Notes: generated by a model from the letters alone, not told the origin. A DNA stretch of 64,000 nucleotides from Pseudomonadota bacterium (GCA_018261905.1 JAGTRU010000015.1:35915-99914), one strand, 5' to 3'; shown: positions 33,360 to 42,590, numbered from the stretch's first letter. Made by a program: numbers and translations.

Positions 33360-35024
33360 TTAGCGGGTGATCGGCTTGTAGCGGATACGCTTCGGCTTGG
33401 CACCTTCCTCGCCCAGGCGCTTTTTCTTGTCTTCCTCGTATTCTTGGAAGTTGCCGGTGAAGAAATTCCACTGCGAATCGCCTTCGGCGGCCAGGATGTG
33501 CGTGCAGATACGGTCGAGGAACCAGCGATCATGCGAGATGACCATGGCGCAGCCGGGGAATTCAAGCAGGGCATCTTCCAGGGCGCGCAGGGTTTCGACG
33601 TCGAGGTCGTTGGACGGTTCATCGAGCAGCAGCACGTTGCCGCCGGTCATCAGCGTCTTGGCCAGATGCAAACGGCCGCGTTCGCCGCCGGACAGGTTGC
33701 CGACCTGCTTGCCCTGATCGGCGCCCTTGAAGTTGAAGCGGCCGATGTAGGCGCGCGACGGCATTTCAAACTTGCCGATCTGCAGGATGTCGCTGCCCTG
33801 GGCCAGTTCCTCGAACACCGTCTTGCTGCCGTCGAGGCAGTCGCGTGACTGGTCGACGTAGGCCATCTTGACCGTTGGGCCGATGTCGACCGTGCCGGAA
33901 TCGGGTTGCTGTTGGCCGGTAATCATCTTGAACAGGGTCGATTTACCAGCGCCGTTCGGGCCGATGATGCCGACGATGCCGCCGGCCGGGATGGTGAAGC
34001 TGACGTTGTCCATCAGCAGCTTGTCGCCGAAAGACTTGCTGACGCCGGTGAACTCAATGACCTTGCCACCCAGACGCTCGCCGACCGGGATGAAGATTTC
34101 CTGCGTCTCGTTGCGCTTCTGGTATTCCTGGCTGGACAGTTCCTCGAAACGGGCGATGCGGGATTTCGACTTGGCCTGGCGCGCCTTCGGGTTGCTGCGC
34201 ACCCATTCGAGTTCCTGCTTCATCGCCTTCATGTGGGCGTCGATCTGCTTGTTCTCGGTTTCCAGGCGGGCTTCCTTCTGCTCCAGCCAGGACGAGTAAT
34301 TGCCCTTGTAGGGAATGCCGTGGCCACGGTCGAGTTCGAGAATCCACTCGGCGGCGTTGTCGAGGAAGTAACGGTCGTGGGTGACGGCGACGACGGTGCC
34401 CGGGAAGCGCACCAGGAACTGTTCGAGCCATTCGACGGATTCGGCGTCGAGGTGGTTGGTTGGCTCATCCAGAAGCAGCATGTCGGGCTTGGCGAGCAGC
34501 AGCTTGCACAGTGCGACGCGGCGCTTTTCACCGCCGGACAGGTTGCCGATCATGGCCTCCCAGGGTGGCAGGCGCAGCGCGTCGGCGGCCAGTTCCATCT
34601 GGGCTTCGGTATCGGCGCCCGAGGTGGAAATGATTGCTTCGAGGCGGGCCTGTTCTTCGGCCAGCTTATCGAAGTCGGCTTCCGGGTCAGCGTAGGCGGC
34701 ATAGACTTCGTCGAGCTTGGCCTGGGCCTGCATGACTTCGCCGAGCGCCGACTCGACTTCTTCCTTGACGGTTTTCGTCGGGTCGAGCTGCGGTTCCTGC
34801 GGCAGGTAGCCGATTGAGACGCCGGCCAGGTGCTGCACTTCGCCGTCGTATTCCTTGTCCACGCCGGCCATGATCTTGAGTACGGTCGACTTGCCGGAAC
34901 CGTTCAGGCCCAAGAGGCCGATCTTGGCGCCGGGGAAGAAGGACAGGGAAATATCCTTGATGATTTGCCGCTTGGGCGGAACAATTTTGCTGACGCGCAG
35001 CATCGACATTACATATTGGGCCAT
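33360..35024 (-). CDS. ettA: Energy-dependent translational throttle protein EttA
   Basis: This 554-residue ABC-F protein has two ATPase modules. The first has GLNGSGKST and LSGGEKRRVALCKLLL; the second has GPNGAGKST and LSGGERGRLHLAKTLM. Walker B sites are MLLLDEPTNHLD and VLLLDEPSNDLD. The start MAQYVMSMLRVSKIVPP is diagnostic of EttA, as is the length. It gates the first elongation step of the ribosome according to the ADP/ATP ratio. Confidence 0.96.
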   Translation of the reverse strand: MAQYVMSMLRVSKIVPPKRQIIKDISLSFFPGAKIGLLGLNGSGKSTVLKIMAGVDKEYDGEVQHLAGVSIGYLPQEPQLDPTKTVKEEVESALGEVMQAQAKLDEVYAAYADPEADFDKLAEEQARLEAIISTSGADTEAQMELAADALRLPPWEAMIGNLSGGEKRRVALCKLLLAKPDMLLLDEPTNHLDAESVEWLEQFLVRFPGTVVAVTHDRYFLDNAAEWILELDRGHGIPYKGNYSSWLEQKEARLETENKQIDAHMKAMKQELEWVRSNPKARQAKSKSRIARFEELSSQEYQKRNETQEIFIPVGERLGGKVIEFTGVSKSFGDKLLMDNVSFTIPAGGIVGIIGPNGAGKSTLFKMITGQQQPDSGTVDIGPTVKMAYVDQSRDCLDGSKTVFEELAQGSDILQIGKFEMPSRAYIGRFNFKGADQGKQVGNLSGGERGRLHLAKTLMTGGNVLLLDEPSNDLDVETLRALEDALLEFPGCAMVISHDRWFLDRICTHILAAEGDSQWNFFTGNFQEYEEDKKKRLGEEGAKPKRIRYKPITR

Positions 35025-35268
35025 TAGGCAGGGCTTTCAGAGAGGGTTGATAAAAACACAGCGGGGCCGGCCAACAAAGGCGCCGTGGTTGTCGTCATGT
35101 GTTCTCGCGGGGCGTTGAATCATAGCCGGCGATTTTACCGCGTTTAAGGCCCGCCCCATGTTCCGACAATGTCAGTCTGAAGCAAGGCAAACCGCTCGGC
35201 GGCCATTTGGTTTAAGCTAAGCGACATAACAGCCAGGTAATCCGGCATTGGTTTTTCAGGGAGAGCAC

Positions 35269-36306
35269 ATGATGTCTATGACAACCAGCAGGCTTTGGCC
35301 GCGCTTCGCTTGGCGCCTTTTTCTAGCCTATTTTGTTTGCCTCTATGCCGGTCTTGCCCGGGCCGAGTATCCGACTTCGCAGCTCCTGATGGAGGCGGAG
35401 AAAAGCATTGCCGGCGAGGTTCTACACTATCCCGAGAAGGCGCCGGCGAAAGTCACTTCGGTGATCGTAAATATTGCGCCGGGCGCCTCGACCGGCTGGC
35501 ATCAGCACGGTACGCCGATGTTCGCCTACCTGCTGGCCGGCGAGCTGGAAGTCGAGTATATCGATGGCAAGCGCTCGCAGGTCAAGACCGGTGACGCCTT
35601 CATGGAGGCGATGGCGGTGGCGCATATCGGGGCCAATCTCGGCAACGAGCCGGCCCGCGTGCTGGCCGTCTTCATGGGCGGCGCAGGGACGGTGAAGACT
35701 CTTGTCGTGCCGCCCCCCAGCGTGCCTCCTGCCGCCCCGGGGGCGTGGCGGGCAGCGGATCTGGTCGACCTGGCCAAGTTCGATCCGCGCTTGAAATTCG
35801 ACATCCGTTACGCCACGGCCAATAATTTCATGGCGACGCCGCTCTACCCGGTTGCCCGCGCCCTGCTGCAGCGTCCGGCGGCCGAAGCCTTGCGTCGGGC
35901 CCACGCGCGCCTGTTGGCCCGGGGTTACGGCCTGCTTGTGCTCGACGCTTATCGCCCCTGGCAGGTGACGCGTACGATGTGGGACCGCTTTCCCAAGGAT
36001 CGTGCCTATCTTGCCGATCCGCTGCAGGGCTCGCGGCATAACCGGGGCGCGGCGGTCGATCTCACCCTGTTCGATGTGCACAGCGGAGCCGAGGTCTCGA
36101 TGCCGAGTAGCTACGACGATTTCAGCCCGCGCGCCCATCCCGACTACGGCGGCGGCAGTGCAGCCCAGCGGGCGGCCCGCGACCTGTTGCGGGAAGCGAT
36201 GCTGGCGGAGGGTTTCAGCGTTTATCCGAACGAATGGTGGCACTTCGACTACGACGATTGGCAAGCCTATCCGATCATGAATCAGGCTTTGACCGAGACC
36301 CCATAG
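35269..36306 (+). CDS. Cupin fused to VanX-type D-Ala-D-Ala dipeptidase
   Basis: This 345-residue exported protein has a signal peptide (FAWRLFLAYFVCLYAGLARA). A cupin domain follows (GASTGWHQHGTPMFAYLLAG near 70, later AHIG), which keeps the three metal-ligand His. A peptidase M15D half follows, with DAYRPW near 225, the metal motif SRHNRGAAVD near 252 and catalytic EWWHFDY near 323. VanX hydrolyses D-Ala-D-Ala; a fused cupin is unusual. RBS AGGGAGA precedes the ATG at 35269; ATG 35272 is equally possible. Confidence 0.85.
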   Translation: MMSMTTSRLWPRFAWRLFLAYFVCLYAGLARAEYPTSQLLMEAEKSIAGEVLHYPEKAPAKVTSVIVNIAPGASTGWHQHGTPMFAYLLAGELEVEYIDGKRSQVKTGDAFMEAMAVAHIGANLGNEPARVLAVFMGGAGTVKTLVVPPPSVPPAAPGAWRAADLVDLAKFDPRLKFDIRYATANNFMATPLYPVARALLQRPAAEALRRAHARLLARGYGLLVLDAYRPWQVTRTMWDRFPKDRAYLADPLQGSRHNRGAAVDLTLFDVHSGAEVSMPSSYDDFSPRAHPDYGGGSAAQRAARDLLREAMLAEGFSVYPNEWWHFDYDDWQAYPIMNQALTETP

Positions 36307-36344
36307 CCCGGCCGGAGAAGGCCAAAGCGACAGGACGCCGGCGT

Positions 36345-36364
36345 AGAGCGGCTTCAGCCGCGAA
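36345..36364. repeat. GGAGCGGCTTnAGCCGCGA repeat, single-arm copy
   Basis: AGAGCGGCTTCAGCCGCGAA matches one arm of the family at 29285 and 49869. It lies between the convergent cupin/VanX and GNAT genes; no second arm is present. Confidence 0.6.
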
Positions 36365-36370
36365 GGGGGC

Positions 36371-37243
36371 TTAGCCCAGTTCGAAGCTGGTAATGCCGTA
36401 GGTCCGGTCGAGGGAGATTTCCGGTAACGCTCCCGTATACATGCGGGCGGTTTCGAATACCGGTTGCAACCCGTGTTCTTCGGCCAGGGCGATGGCCTGC
36501 CCGTTGCACTCCGGAACATCGAGGAAGATCGGCGCCCCCGGCACCGCTCGGGCGGCCAGGGCGGCAAACAGGCTGGCCGCGGTGGCCGGGGTGTCGGCGA
36601 ACAGGGGGCCGATTTTGTAACCGCTGCGGCAGGGACGCAGGTTTCCGTAGCCGATCAGGCGGCCATCGTCGACGACGCCGAGCGCCTGACTCAGCGGTTG
36701 GCTGATCCAGCTTTGCAGAAAGTCCGAGCGATCGGCCGGGAAAAAGGCGCGGTCGTAGTCGGCGACGGTCTGGAAGGGCAAGCTGGCCAGCGGCACGATA
36801 GTGTGTTCGGCCGCCGCCTGGCTCGGCGCTCCCCCCTGGCCCTGGTAGCGGATATTGCGCCAGCCCAGCTTGAAGCCGCTGTGGCGGTAGTTGGCTTGCT
36901 CGGCGAGGACGCCGTCCAGTCCGATATTGCGGCCGGCCAGTCGGGTCAGGGCGGCCTGCCACAGCGTCCAGCCGTAACCCTGGCCGCGCCATGCCGGATG
37001 CACGATGTAGAAGCCGATAAAGCCGCACTCCGCGCCATAGCGCACGGCCGAGATGAGCGCCACCGGCTGCTGGTCCACCTCGCCAAGCAGGAAGCCTTGC
37101 GGGTCGGCGGCGTAGAAAGGTTCGGCGTCGTAATGACCGGGATTCCAGCCTTCGGCGGCGGCCCAGTCGAGCGCCAGATCCATTTCCGAAATTTGTAGCG
37201 AGCGTATGCGCAAGGCGGTTTGCGTGATGTCTGGTCTGGCCAT
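36371..37243 (-). CDS. Tandem GNAT acetyltransferase
   Basis: This 290-residue protein has an N-terminal GNAT domain with the acetyl-CoA loop VHPAWRGQGYGWTLWQAAL near residue 95. A second, more divergent acyltransferase half follows (GRLIGYGNLRPCRSGYKIGPLFADT near residue 200, Acetyltransf_18-like). I chose ATG 37243 because AGGAG sits 7 bases upstream; an ATG at 37249 has the same motif at 1-base spacing. The substrate is unknown. Confidence 0.82.
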   Translation of the reverse strand: MARPDITQTALRIRSLQISEMDLALDWAAAEGWNPGHYDAEPFYAADPQGFLLGEVDQQPVALISAVRYGAECGFIGFYIVHPAWRGQGYGWTLWQAALTRLAGRNIGLDGVLAEQANYRHSGFKLGWRNIRYQGQGGAPSQAAAEHTIVPLASLPFQTVADYDRAFFPADRSDFLQSWISQPLSQALGVVDDGRLIGYGNLRPCRSGYKIGPLFADTPATAASLFAALAARAVPGAPIFLDVPECNGQAIALAEEHGLQPVFETARMYTGALPEISLDRTYGITSFELG

Positions 37244-37336
37244 GGCCATACTCCTGTGCCGGGCTGGCCCGGCGGATAGCTTGCCGGTGGCCAACGATCG
37301 AATGACAGGGAGTTTAATGCACATTCGGCGCAGCCG

Positions 37337-37379
37337 GGCCGCCCACCCCGAAACCGTTGCGGCTTCGGGGTGGGCGGCC
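37337..37379 (-). terminator. Terminator stem-loop downstream of the bactofilin gene
   Basis: A perfect 16-bp stem GGCCGCCCACCCCGAA/TTCGGGGTGGGCGGCC with a 11-base loop follows the bactofilin stop by 40 bases. No T-run follows on the minus strand, but the stem is very stable. Confidence 0.7.
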
Positions 37380-37418
37380 GTTTAGGCCGGCGGCCGGGGG
37401 GAGGGGTGTGAAGACGAA

Positions 37419-38003
37419 TTAACTGGCGATGACATTGAGCGTCGGCACCGGGTCGGGGCGCGGCCAGCTCTGGATCGGCTTATCCGCCTTTTCCGAGGAA
37501 AGGGCATTGATGTCGCCGCACAGTTCGCCGCCTTCGTCGATGACCAGCTTGCCGTAGCGAATCTTGCCGCTGACACGGCCGGTGGCATGGATGATCAGTT
37601 GCGAGCGGGCGGTCAGTTCGCCTTCGAAGCAGCCGTGGATCTCGGCGATGTCGATACTGACTTTACCGGCGAACGAGCCCTGGTCGGCAATCCGGATTAC
37701 CCGGCTGTCCATGGTCGCTTCGACGCGGCCTTCGACGACCAGTGTGTCGCAGTCGAGAATCTCGGCGCCTTTCAGCTTGACGTCGGGGCCGACGATCAGC
37801 CGGGCGCCCAGCACATTTTCCGAGAGCGGGGCGCTATCCTTCTCCGGTGCCGGGCTCGGGGCGGTCGCCGTTTCGGCCATGGCCTGCGCGCCGCGGGTCG
37901 TCAGGTCGGCGACGGCCGGGGTGCTACTGGTAGCGGGGATGGTTCTGACATCCTTGCGGGTAATGGGGTCGTTGCGATTGGTGATGACCGGTTTGCTGAA
38001 CAT
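37419..38003 (-). CDS. Bactofilin (polymer-forming cytoskeletal protein)
   Basis: This 194-residue protein has a disordered N-terminal tail rich in Ala, Thr and Pro, then the bactofilin right-handed beta-helix (about 65-165): GARLIVGPDVKLKGAEILDCDTLVVEGRVEATM, GSFAGKVSIDIAEIHGCFEGELTARSQLIIHATGRVSGKIRYG. The periodic Gly and hydrophobic residues make up the helix rungs. Bactofilins polymerise without nucleotides to scaffold cell-shape or surface functions. It is a single gene. Confidence 0.9.
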   Translation of the reverse strand: MFSKPVITNRNDPITRKDVRTIPATSSTPAVADLTTRGAQAMAETATAPSPAPEKDSAPLSENVLGARLIVGPDVKLKGAEILDCDTLVVEGRVEATMDSRVIRIADQGSFAGKVSIDIAEIHGCFEGELTARSQLIIHATGRVSGKIRYGKLVIDEGGELCGDINALSSEKADKPIQSWPRPDPVPTLNVIAS

Positions 38004-38358
38004 GAAGACTCCTCATTGGTTGTTGCGGAAGGGTGCATCTCCGGAAGCAAACGCGATAAGCGTGCCACTTCTGTTTAATCGATATGAAACATTGCGTTAT
38101 GGATTCGTTCTAAGCTGGGAGTTCATTTTTCGGGCTGGTCTTGTCGCTTGATGGCGACAGATTTTTTTCGTCTTGGGCAAAAACCGGGGCGGGCTATGCC
38201 TTAAGCTCGTCGTGTTTTGGCGACGCATTCTTCAAGTACTTGATTGTTTGATATTTTATGGTTTTTGTCGCGGTCGGGCCAAGGGCGTCGGCAGGGGGCT
38301 TTGATGGCTTCTGAATGCCCTTTGCGTTCTAAACTGGAACTTTTTCGAAAAGCTAAGG
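38004..38358. other. Divergent intergenic region, bactofilin / glrK
   Basis: This 355-base gap lies between divergent genes and contains AT-rich, T-rich stretches around 38160-38260. It should hold both promoters. I see no coding signal and could not assign sigma-54 or sigma-70 boxes reliably. Confidence 0.4.
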
Positions 38359-39765
38359 ATGATCCGTATTTCCTTCCGCCAGGGCATGCTGCTCGGCTTC
38401 GCAGTGATTGTCGTGCTGCTCGGCGGTGCCGCCCTGCAAAGCTGGCTGGTTGTCGAACGTCTGGTCGAGCAAAGTCGGCAAACCAGCGAGCAGGCGATCG
38501 AATTGACCGCCGAGATCCAGGAATTGGGCGAGCGCACGGTCGATCTCGAGCGCAGTGCCCGGCAATACCTGGTGCTCAAGGACCCGCAGTTCCGTCAGCG
38601 CTTCGACGAGCATCTGACGCAATCCCTGGCCCTGGTCGATCGTCTCGATGCCCGGGCAGGCGAGCCGCTGTCCTCGCTCTTGGGCGGCTGGCGAATGGTG
38701 GCCGGGGCGCTGCGTAGCGGACTCGAACAAAAAATCGGCAAAGCCGAACTGGCCCCCTTGCTGGCCCGTCTGGTCGAACTCAATGGCTTGATCAAGCAAG
38801 CCGGCCAACGCTGGATCGAGGCCCAGAACAACCGGGTGCTCAAGGAACTGGATGTCAATCGGCAGCAGCTCGGCATGCAGATCGCGCTGGCCCTGGGCGG
38901 CGCGGTGCTGGCCGCGATAGCCATGGGCTGGTGGCTGGTGCGGCCGGTTCGGCAACTGGAACAGGCGATCAGCCGGCTCGGCGCCAGTCGTTTCGACGAA
39001 GCGGTTCAGGTCGGCGGGCCGGTCGACCTGCGCCGCCTGGGAAAGCGCCTGGACTGGCTGCGCCAGCGCCTGGCCGAACTGGAAACCGATCGCGAGCGGG
39101 CCCTGCGCCACGTCTCGCACGAACTGAAGACGCCATTGACCGCGCTCAAGGAAGGGGTTGCCCTGCTTCGCGAAGAGGTGCCGGGGCCGCTGGCGGGCAA
39201 TCAACGGGAGGTGGTCGACATCCTGCAACACAATGTCGCCGGCCTGCAGCAACAAATCGAGAGTCTGCTCAGTCTTAATGCGGCCGCCTTCGAGGCGCGC
39301 CGCTTACAAATCGAACGGGTAAATTTGAACAAATTGATCGCCGGAGTCGTCCAGCGTCGTGATCTGCATATCCAGTCCCGGCATCTGAAAGTGCTGGTCG
39401 AGACGCCGGATGAAAGTCATGCCATGCTGGATGCGGAAAAAATGGCCGTTGTGCTCGATAATCTACTCTCCAATGCCATCGACTTCAGTCCGGAGTGTGG
39501 TGAAATCAGGTTGTTGGCGACGCATGCCGACAGTTGCTGGCGTTTCGAATGTATTGATCAGGGCCCGGGGGTGGCGGTCGAAGACCGGCAACGGATTTTC
39601 GATCCCTTTGTCCAGGGCCAGCGTCAGGCGCCGGCTCAGCGGCGGGGGAGCGGTGTCGGACTGTCCATCGTGCGCGAGTTGGTGCGCGCCATGGGCGGTA
39701 CGGTAGTGCTGCAGGCGGAGGGGGAGGGGGCTCATTTTTGTGTGGAATTACCGGATGATCAGTAA
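38359..39765 (+). CDS. glrK: Sensor histidine kinase GlrK/QseE
   Basis: This 468-residue kinase has two membrane helices (about 10-30 and 178-198) flanking a periplasmic helical sensor region, a short HAMP (VRPVRQLEQAI), then HisKA with the phosphoryl His in RHVSHELKTPLTALKEG near 253. The HATPase domain has DNLLSNAIDFSPE, DQGPG and GSGVGLSIV. It is followed by a lipoprotein and a sigma-54 response regulator, which is the glrK-qseG-glrR order known from enterobacteria, where it senses envelope stress. Confidence 0.9.
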   Translation: MIRISFRQGMLLGFAVIVVLLGGAALQSWLVVERLVEQSRQTSEQAIELTAEIQELGERTVDLERSARQYLVLKDPQFRQRFDEHLTQSLALVDRLDARAGEPLSSLLGGWRMVAGALRSGLEQKIGKAELAPLLARLVELNGLIKQAGQRWIEAQNNRVLKELDVNRQQLGMQIALALGGAVLAAIAMGWWLVRPVRQLEQAISRLGASRFDEAVQVGGPVDLRRLGKRLDWLRQRLAELETDRERALRHVSHELKTPLTALKEGVALLREEVPGPLAGNQREVVDILQHNVAGLQQQIESLLSLNAAAFEARRLQIERVNLNKLIAGVVQRRDLHIQSRHLKVLVETPDESHAMLDAEKMAVVLDNLLSNAIDFSPECGEIRLLATHADSCWRFECIDQGPGVAVEDRQRIFDPFVQGQRQAPAQRRGSGVGLSIVRELVRAMGGTVVLQAEGEGAHFCVELPDDQ

Positions 39766-40312
39766 TACTCGAGGCTCGAACATTTTGCTCGCCAGGCTGG
39801 GGCAAGCCCTGCTGCTGGCCTGCTGTCTGCTGGCCGGGTGCGCCAATCTCAATGCGCCGCGCCCGCCGCGTTATGACGGACCGGGCGCCTTGCCGCCGCT
39901 GGCCTACTATCAGATGCTTTCCAAGATGACGCCGGGCGAGCTCAGCCGCGAGCGCTCGGTGTTGGCCGCCCTGCCGAAAACGCCCAATACCCAGTTGCGG
40001 ACGGCCATGTTGCTCGGTCATCCGCGCGGTCCGCAGGATCTCGGCAAGGCCATCGGCCTGCTCGACGCCGTTCTCAAGTCCAACGAGCCGCCGGCGCTCG
40101 GCTTGCATCCGCTGGCCCGGCTGCTGGCCGACAACTATCTCGAGCGCCAGCAGGCAGAAGGTCAAATCGACCGCCTGGCTGTCCAGCTCAAGGAAAGCCA
40201 GCGCAAGAGCGGCGAGTTGCAGGAAAAAATCGACGGCCTGGCCGATATCGAGCGGACCTTGCCGCAACGCTCGCGTCCGGTGCGTCCGGCTGCCGTGAGG
40301 GCGCCGCGATGA
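39755..40312 (+). CDS. qseG: QseG-like lipoprotein of the GlrKR system
   Basis: This 185-residue protein has a lipoprotein signal with lipobox LLAGC at about residue 28. A conserved stretch LGHPRGPQDLGKAIGLLDAVLKS and a helical C-terminus (QQAEGQIDRLAVQLKESQRKSGELQEK) follow. QseG in E. coli is an outer-membrane lipoprotein that modulates GlrK. ATG 39755 overlaps the kinase end by 11 bases; a GTG at 39740 is an alternative start. Confidence 0.85.
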   Translation: MISNTRGSNILLARLGQALLLACCLLAGCANLNAPRPPRYDGPGALPPLAYYQMLSKMTPGELSRERSVLAALPKTPNTQLRTAMLLGHPRGPQDLGKAIGLLDAVLKSNEPPALGLHPLARLLADNYLERQQAEGQIDRLAVQLKESQRKSGELQEKIDGLADIERTLPQRSRPVRPAAVRAPR

Positions 40313-41718
40313 TCGCCAAGGCAGAAATGGCCGGAGCCGCCGTCCTGGTCGTCGATGACGACGAAGATATCCTGTGTCTGTTGACCATGCGCCTGAAGGC
40401 GCGGGGTTTTCGGGTGACGGCGGCGAGTTCGGCCGAAGAGGCGCTGGCCCGCATCGCCGTTGATCCGCCGCGCGTCGTGGTCAGCGATGTCTGTCTGCCG
40501 GGGCGCGACGGACTGGCCCTGTTCGAGGAAATCCGGGCGACCCGGCCGACCCTGCCGGTAATCCTGCTCACCGCGCACGGCAATATTCCCGATGCCGTCG
40601 ACGCCACTTCGCGCGGCGTCTTCGGCTACCTGACCAAGCCCTTCGACAGCCAGACCCTGCTCGAAAAAATCGATCAAGCGCTGCAATTGTCGGCCCCCGA
40701 ACTGCCGGCCGACGCGGCATCGAGCGCCGCCGGCAATGCCCGGGCCGAAGAATGGTTGGCCGGCATCGTCTTTCGCAGCAGCCAGATGGCCGAATTGCTC
40801 GCCGAGGCGCGCATGGTGGCCGCTTCGGAGGCCAGCGTGCTGATCCGCGGCGAAAGCGGCACCGGCAAGGAAGTCCTGGCCCAGGCCATCCACCGGGCCA
40901 GTCCGCGCGCCAAGGGGCCGTTCATCGCCATCAACTGCGGCGCCATTCCCGAGCAGTTGCTGGAATCCGAATTATTCGGCCACCTCAAGGGCTCCTTTAC
41001 CGGGGCCGGGGCCAGTCGGGTCGGGCTGATCCAGGCCGCCAACGGCGGTACGTTGTTTCTCGACGAAATCGGCGACATGCCGCTCAGTCTCCAGGTCAAA
41101 CTGCTGCGCGTCCTGCAGGAGCGCGTTGTCCGCCCGGTCGGGGCGACCCATGCCGAACCCGTCGATGTTCGCCTGATTTCCGCCACCCATCGCGATCTCG
41201 AAGCGGCCATGGCGCAGGGACAATTCCGCGAAGATCTCTATTACCGCCTGGATGTCGTTTCGCTCAACCTGCCGCGCCTCGACGAGCGGCGCGAGGATAT
41301 TCCACTACTGGCGGCGCATTTCGTCCACCTGGTGGCCGGCAAATACGGCAAGCCGATCAGCGGCTTCGCCCCCGATGCGCTGGAAGCCCTGGCCACCTCC
41401 ACCTGGCCCGGCAACGTGCGGCAACTTTACAACGTCGTCGAGCAAAGCTGTGCCCTGACCTCGACCCCGTTGATCCCGCTTTCGCTGGTCCAGCGGGCCT
41501 TGCGCGTGCCAGCCATGGAAGCATTGAGCTATGCCGAAGCCAAGCAGCGCTTCGAGCGCAATTACCTGGTGCAACTGCTCAAGCTGACCGATGGCAACGT
41601 CGCCGACGCGGCGCGCATCGCCGATCGAAATCGCACCGAGTTCTATCGCCTGCTGCAAAAATACGACCTGACGCCGGCGATGTTCCGCAGCGAAGGCGAA
41701 TCCGTCGCCGAACGCTAA
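40309..41718 (+). CDS. glrR: Sigma-54-dependent response regulator GlrR
   Basis: This 469-residue regulator has an N-terminal receiver domain (phosphoryl Asp in VVSDVCLPGRDG near 60). The AAA+ domain has Walker A GESGTGKE near 180 and the sigma-54 loop written GSFTGA instead of GAFTGA. A C-terminal helix-turn-helix (GNVADAARIADRNRTEFYRLL) binds DNA. The ATG overlaps the qseG stop as ATGA. It activates sigma-54 promoters in response to GlrK; in enterobacteria it drives GlmY small RNA. Confidence 0.93.
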   Translation: MIAKAEMAGAAVLVVDDDEDILCLLTMRLKARGFRVTAASSAEEALARIAVDPPRVVVSDVCLPGRDGLALFEEIRATRPTLPVILLTAHGNIPDAVDATSRGVFGYLTKPFDSQTLLEKIDQALQLSAPELPADAASSAAGNARAEEWLAGIVFRSSQMAELLAEARMVAASEASVLIRGESGTGKEVLAQAIHRASPRAKGPFIAINCGAIPEQLLESELFGHLKGSFTGAGASRVGLIQAANGGTLFLDEIGDMPLSLQVKLLRVLQERVVRPVGATHAEPVDVRLISATHRDLEAAMAQGQFREDLYYRLDVVSLNLPRLDERREDIPLLAAHFVHLVAGKYGKPISGFAPDALEALATSTWPGNVRQLYNVVEQSCALTSTPLIPLSLVQRALRVPAMEALSYAEAKQRFERNYLVQLLKLTDGNVADAARIADRNRTEFYRLLQKYDLTPAMFRSEGESVAER

Positions 41719-41781
41719 GCGCAGGCGGCGGTGCTCAGTCTGACTCGGTGAAAATAGTTGTCGTTTTCCAACGACGGAATC

Positions 41782-41808
41782 CCCGCGGTTGCTCCGGCGG
41801 GTGTTTTG
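41782..41808 (+). terminator. Terminator after glrR
   Basis: CCCGCGG-TTGCT-CCGGCGGG forms a stem with one bulge, followed by TGTTTTGT. It lies 64 bases beyond the glrR stop. Confidence 0.6.
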
Positions 41809-41892
41809 TATCCATATGATTTTATGGATAAATATATTCTGGCATGAAGTTCGCAATGGGCCTCGGGTATTGAACTACTTGAGGAGAAAAAC

Positions 41893-42234
41893 ATGAGCAA
41901 ACCTAAACTGGTCATCGCTGCCGGGTTGGCCGCAGTATTGCTCGGCAGCCTGGGGGTCACCGCTTTTGCCACCGACAGCCCGCAGGTTATCGCGGCCGTC
42001 GGCATCGCCGGCGAAACACTCGATTCAGGCTTGAGCGATAGGGTGGAGACCCTGTTGCGCACCGATATCGGCCTGGTCGGCTCACGATTCCGCGTGCACA
42101 GCAAATCCGGCATCGTCACCCTCGGCGGTTCGGTGCCGGATGAACATTCCCTGCGCCGGGCGCTCGATCTGGCGAGCAGCGTGCACGGCGTTCGGGAGGT
42201 GCTCAATGCGCTGGAAATTGATTCGGCAAAATAA
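41893..42234 (+). CDS. Secreted BON-domain protein
   Basis: This 113-residue protein has a signal peptide (LVIAAGLAAVLLGSLGVTAFA) and a BON domain (DRVETLLRTDIGLVGSRFRVHSKSGIVTLGGSVPDEHSLRRALDLASSVHGVREVLNALEI). BON domains bind phospholipid in the periplasm or outer membrane. The ATG has GAGGAG 7 bases upstream. It is transcribed alone. Confidence 0.88.
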   Translation: MSKPKLVIAAGLAAVLLGSLGVTAFATDSPQVIAAVGIAGETLDSGLSDRVETLLRTDIGLVGSRFRVHSKSGIVTLGGSVPDEHSLRRALDLASSVHGVREVLNALEIDSAK

Positions 42235-42258
42235 CTCGGGCGGCCTCGGCGGAACCGG

Positions 42259-42525
42259 TCAGCCGGCATCCAGGGTGAGCAGCAGGGCGCCCTCGTCGAC
42301 CGAGTCGCCCGCCGTAACGTGAATCGCCACGACCCGGCCGGCGTAGGGGGTGGCAATGTCCAGCGCCACCTTGCCGGTTTCCAGGGTCAGGATATTGTCG
42401 TCACAGGCCAGCATGTCGCCTTCCTGCACCAGCAATTCGAGGATGAAGACCTTGCCGCTCGCGCAGGAACCGCAACTTTCCCAGCATTCGGGGTATTTGG
42501 GCATACGGACAAATTTGGCACGCAT
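42259..42525 (-). CDS. Biotinyl/lipoyl carrier domain protein
   Basis: This 88-residue protein is a single lipoyl-like beta-sandwich. The modification lysine lies in LETGKVALDI near residue 56, and VTAGDSVDEGALLLTLD forms the final hairpin. The N-terminus has CWESCGSCASG, three Cys in eight residues, which is unusual for a carrier. Possible uses are biotin- or lipoate-dependent enzymes; no partner genes are adjacent. I chose ATG 42525; a longer upstream frame only reads through the neighbouring tRNA. Confidence 0.75.
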   Translation of the reverse strand: MRAKFVRMPKYPECWESCGSCASGKVFILELLVQEGDMLACDDNILTLETGKVALDIATPYAGRVVAIHVTAGDSVDEGALLLTLDAG

Positions 42526-42546
42526 TGTTATTTTTCCGGGGAACCC

Positions 42547-42574
42547 TTGCATTCTACGCCGCCGTCCGTATAAT
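42547..42574 (+). promoter_or_regulatory. tRNA-Arg promoter
   Basis: TTGCAT at 42547-42552 and TATAAT at 42569-42574 with a 16-base spacer, followed by a GC-rich discriminator (GCGCGG), lie 16 bases before the tRNA start. Confidence 0.75.
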
Positions 42575-42590
42575 GCGCGGCTCTGACAGT

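Noticed and set aside
38100..38160. Possible sigma-54 promoter upstream of glrK (CTGGTCTTGTCGCTTG)
   Set aside because: The GG and GC elements are not at the required 10-base spacing.
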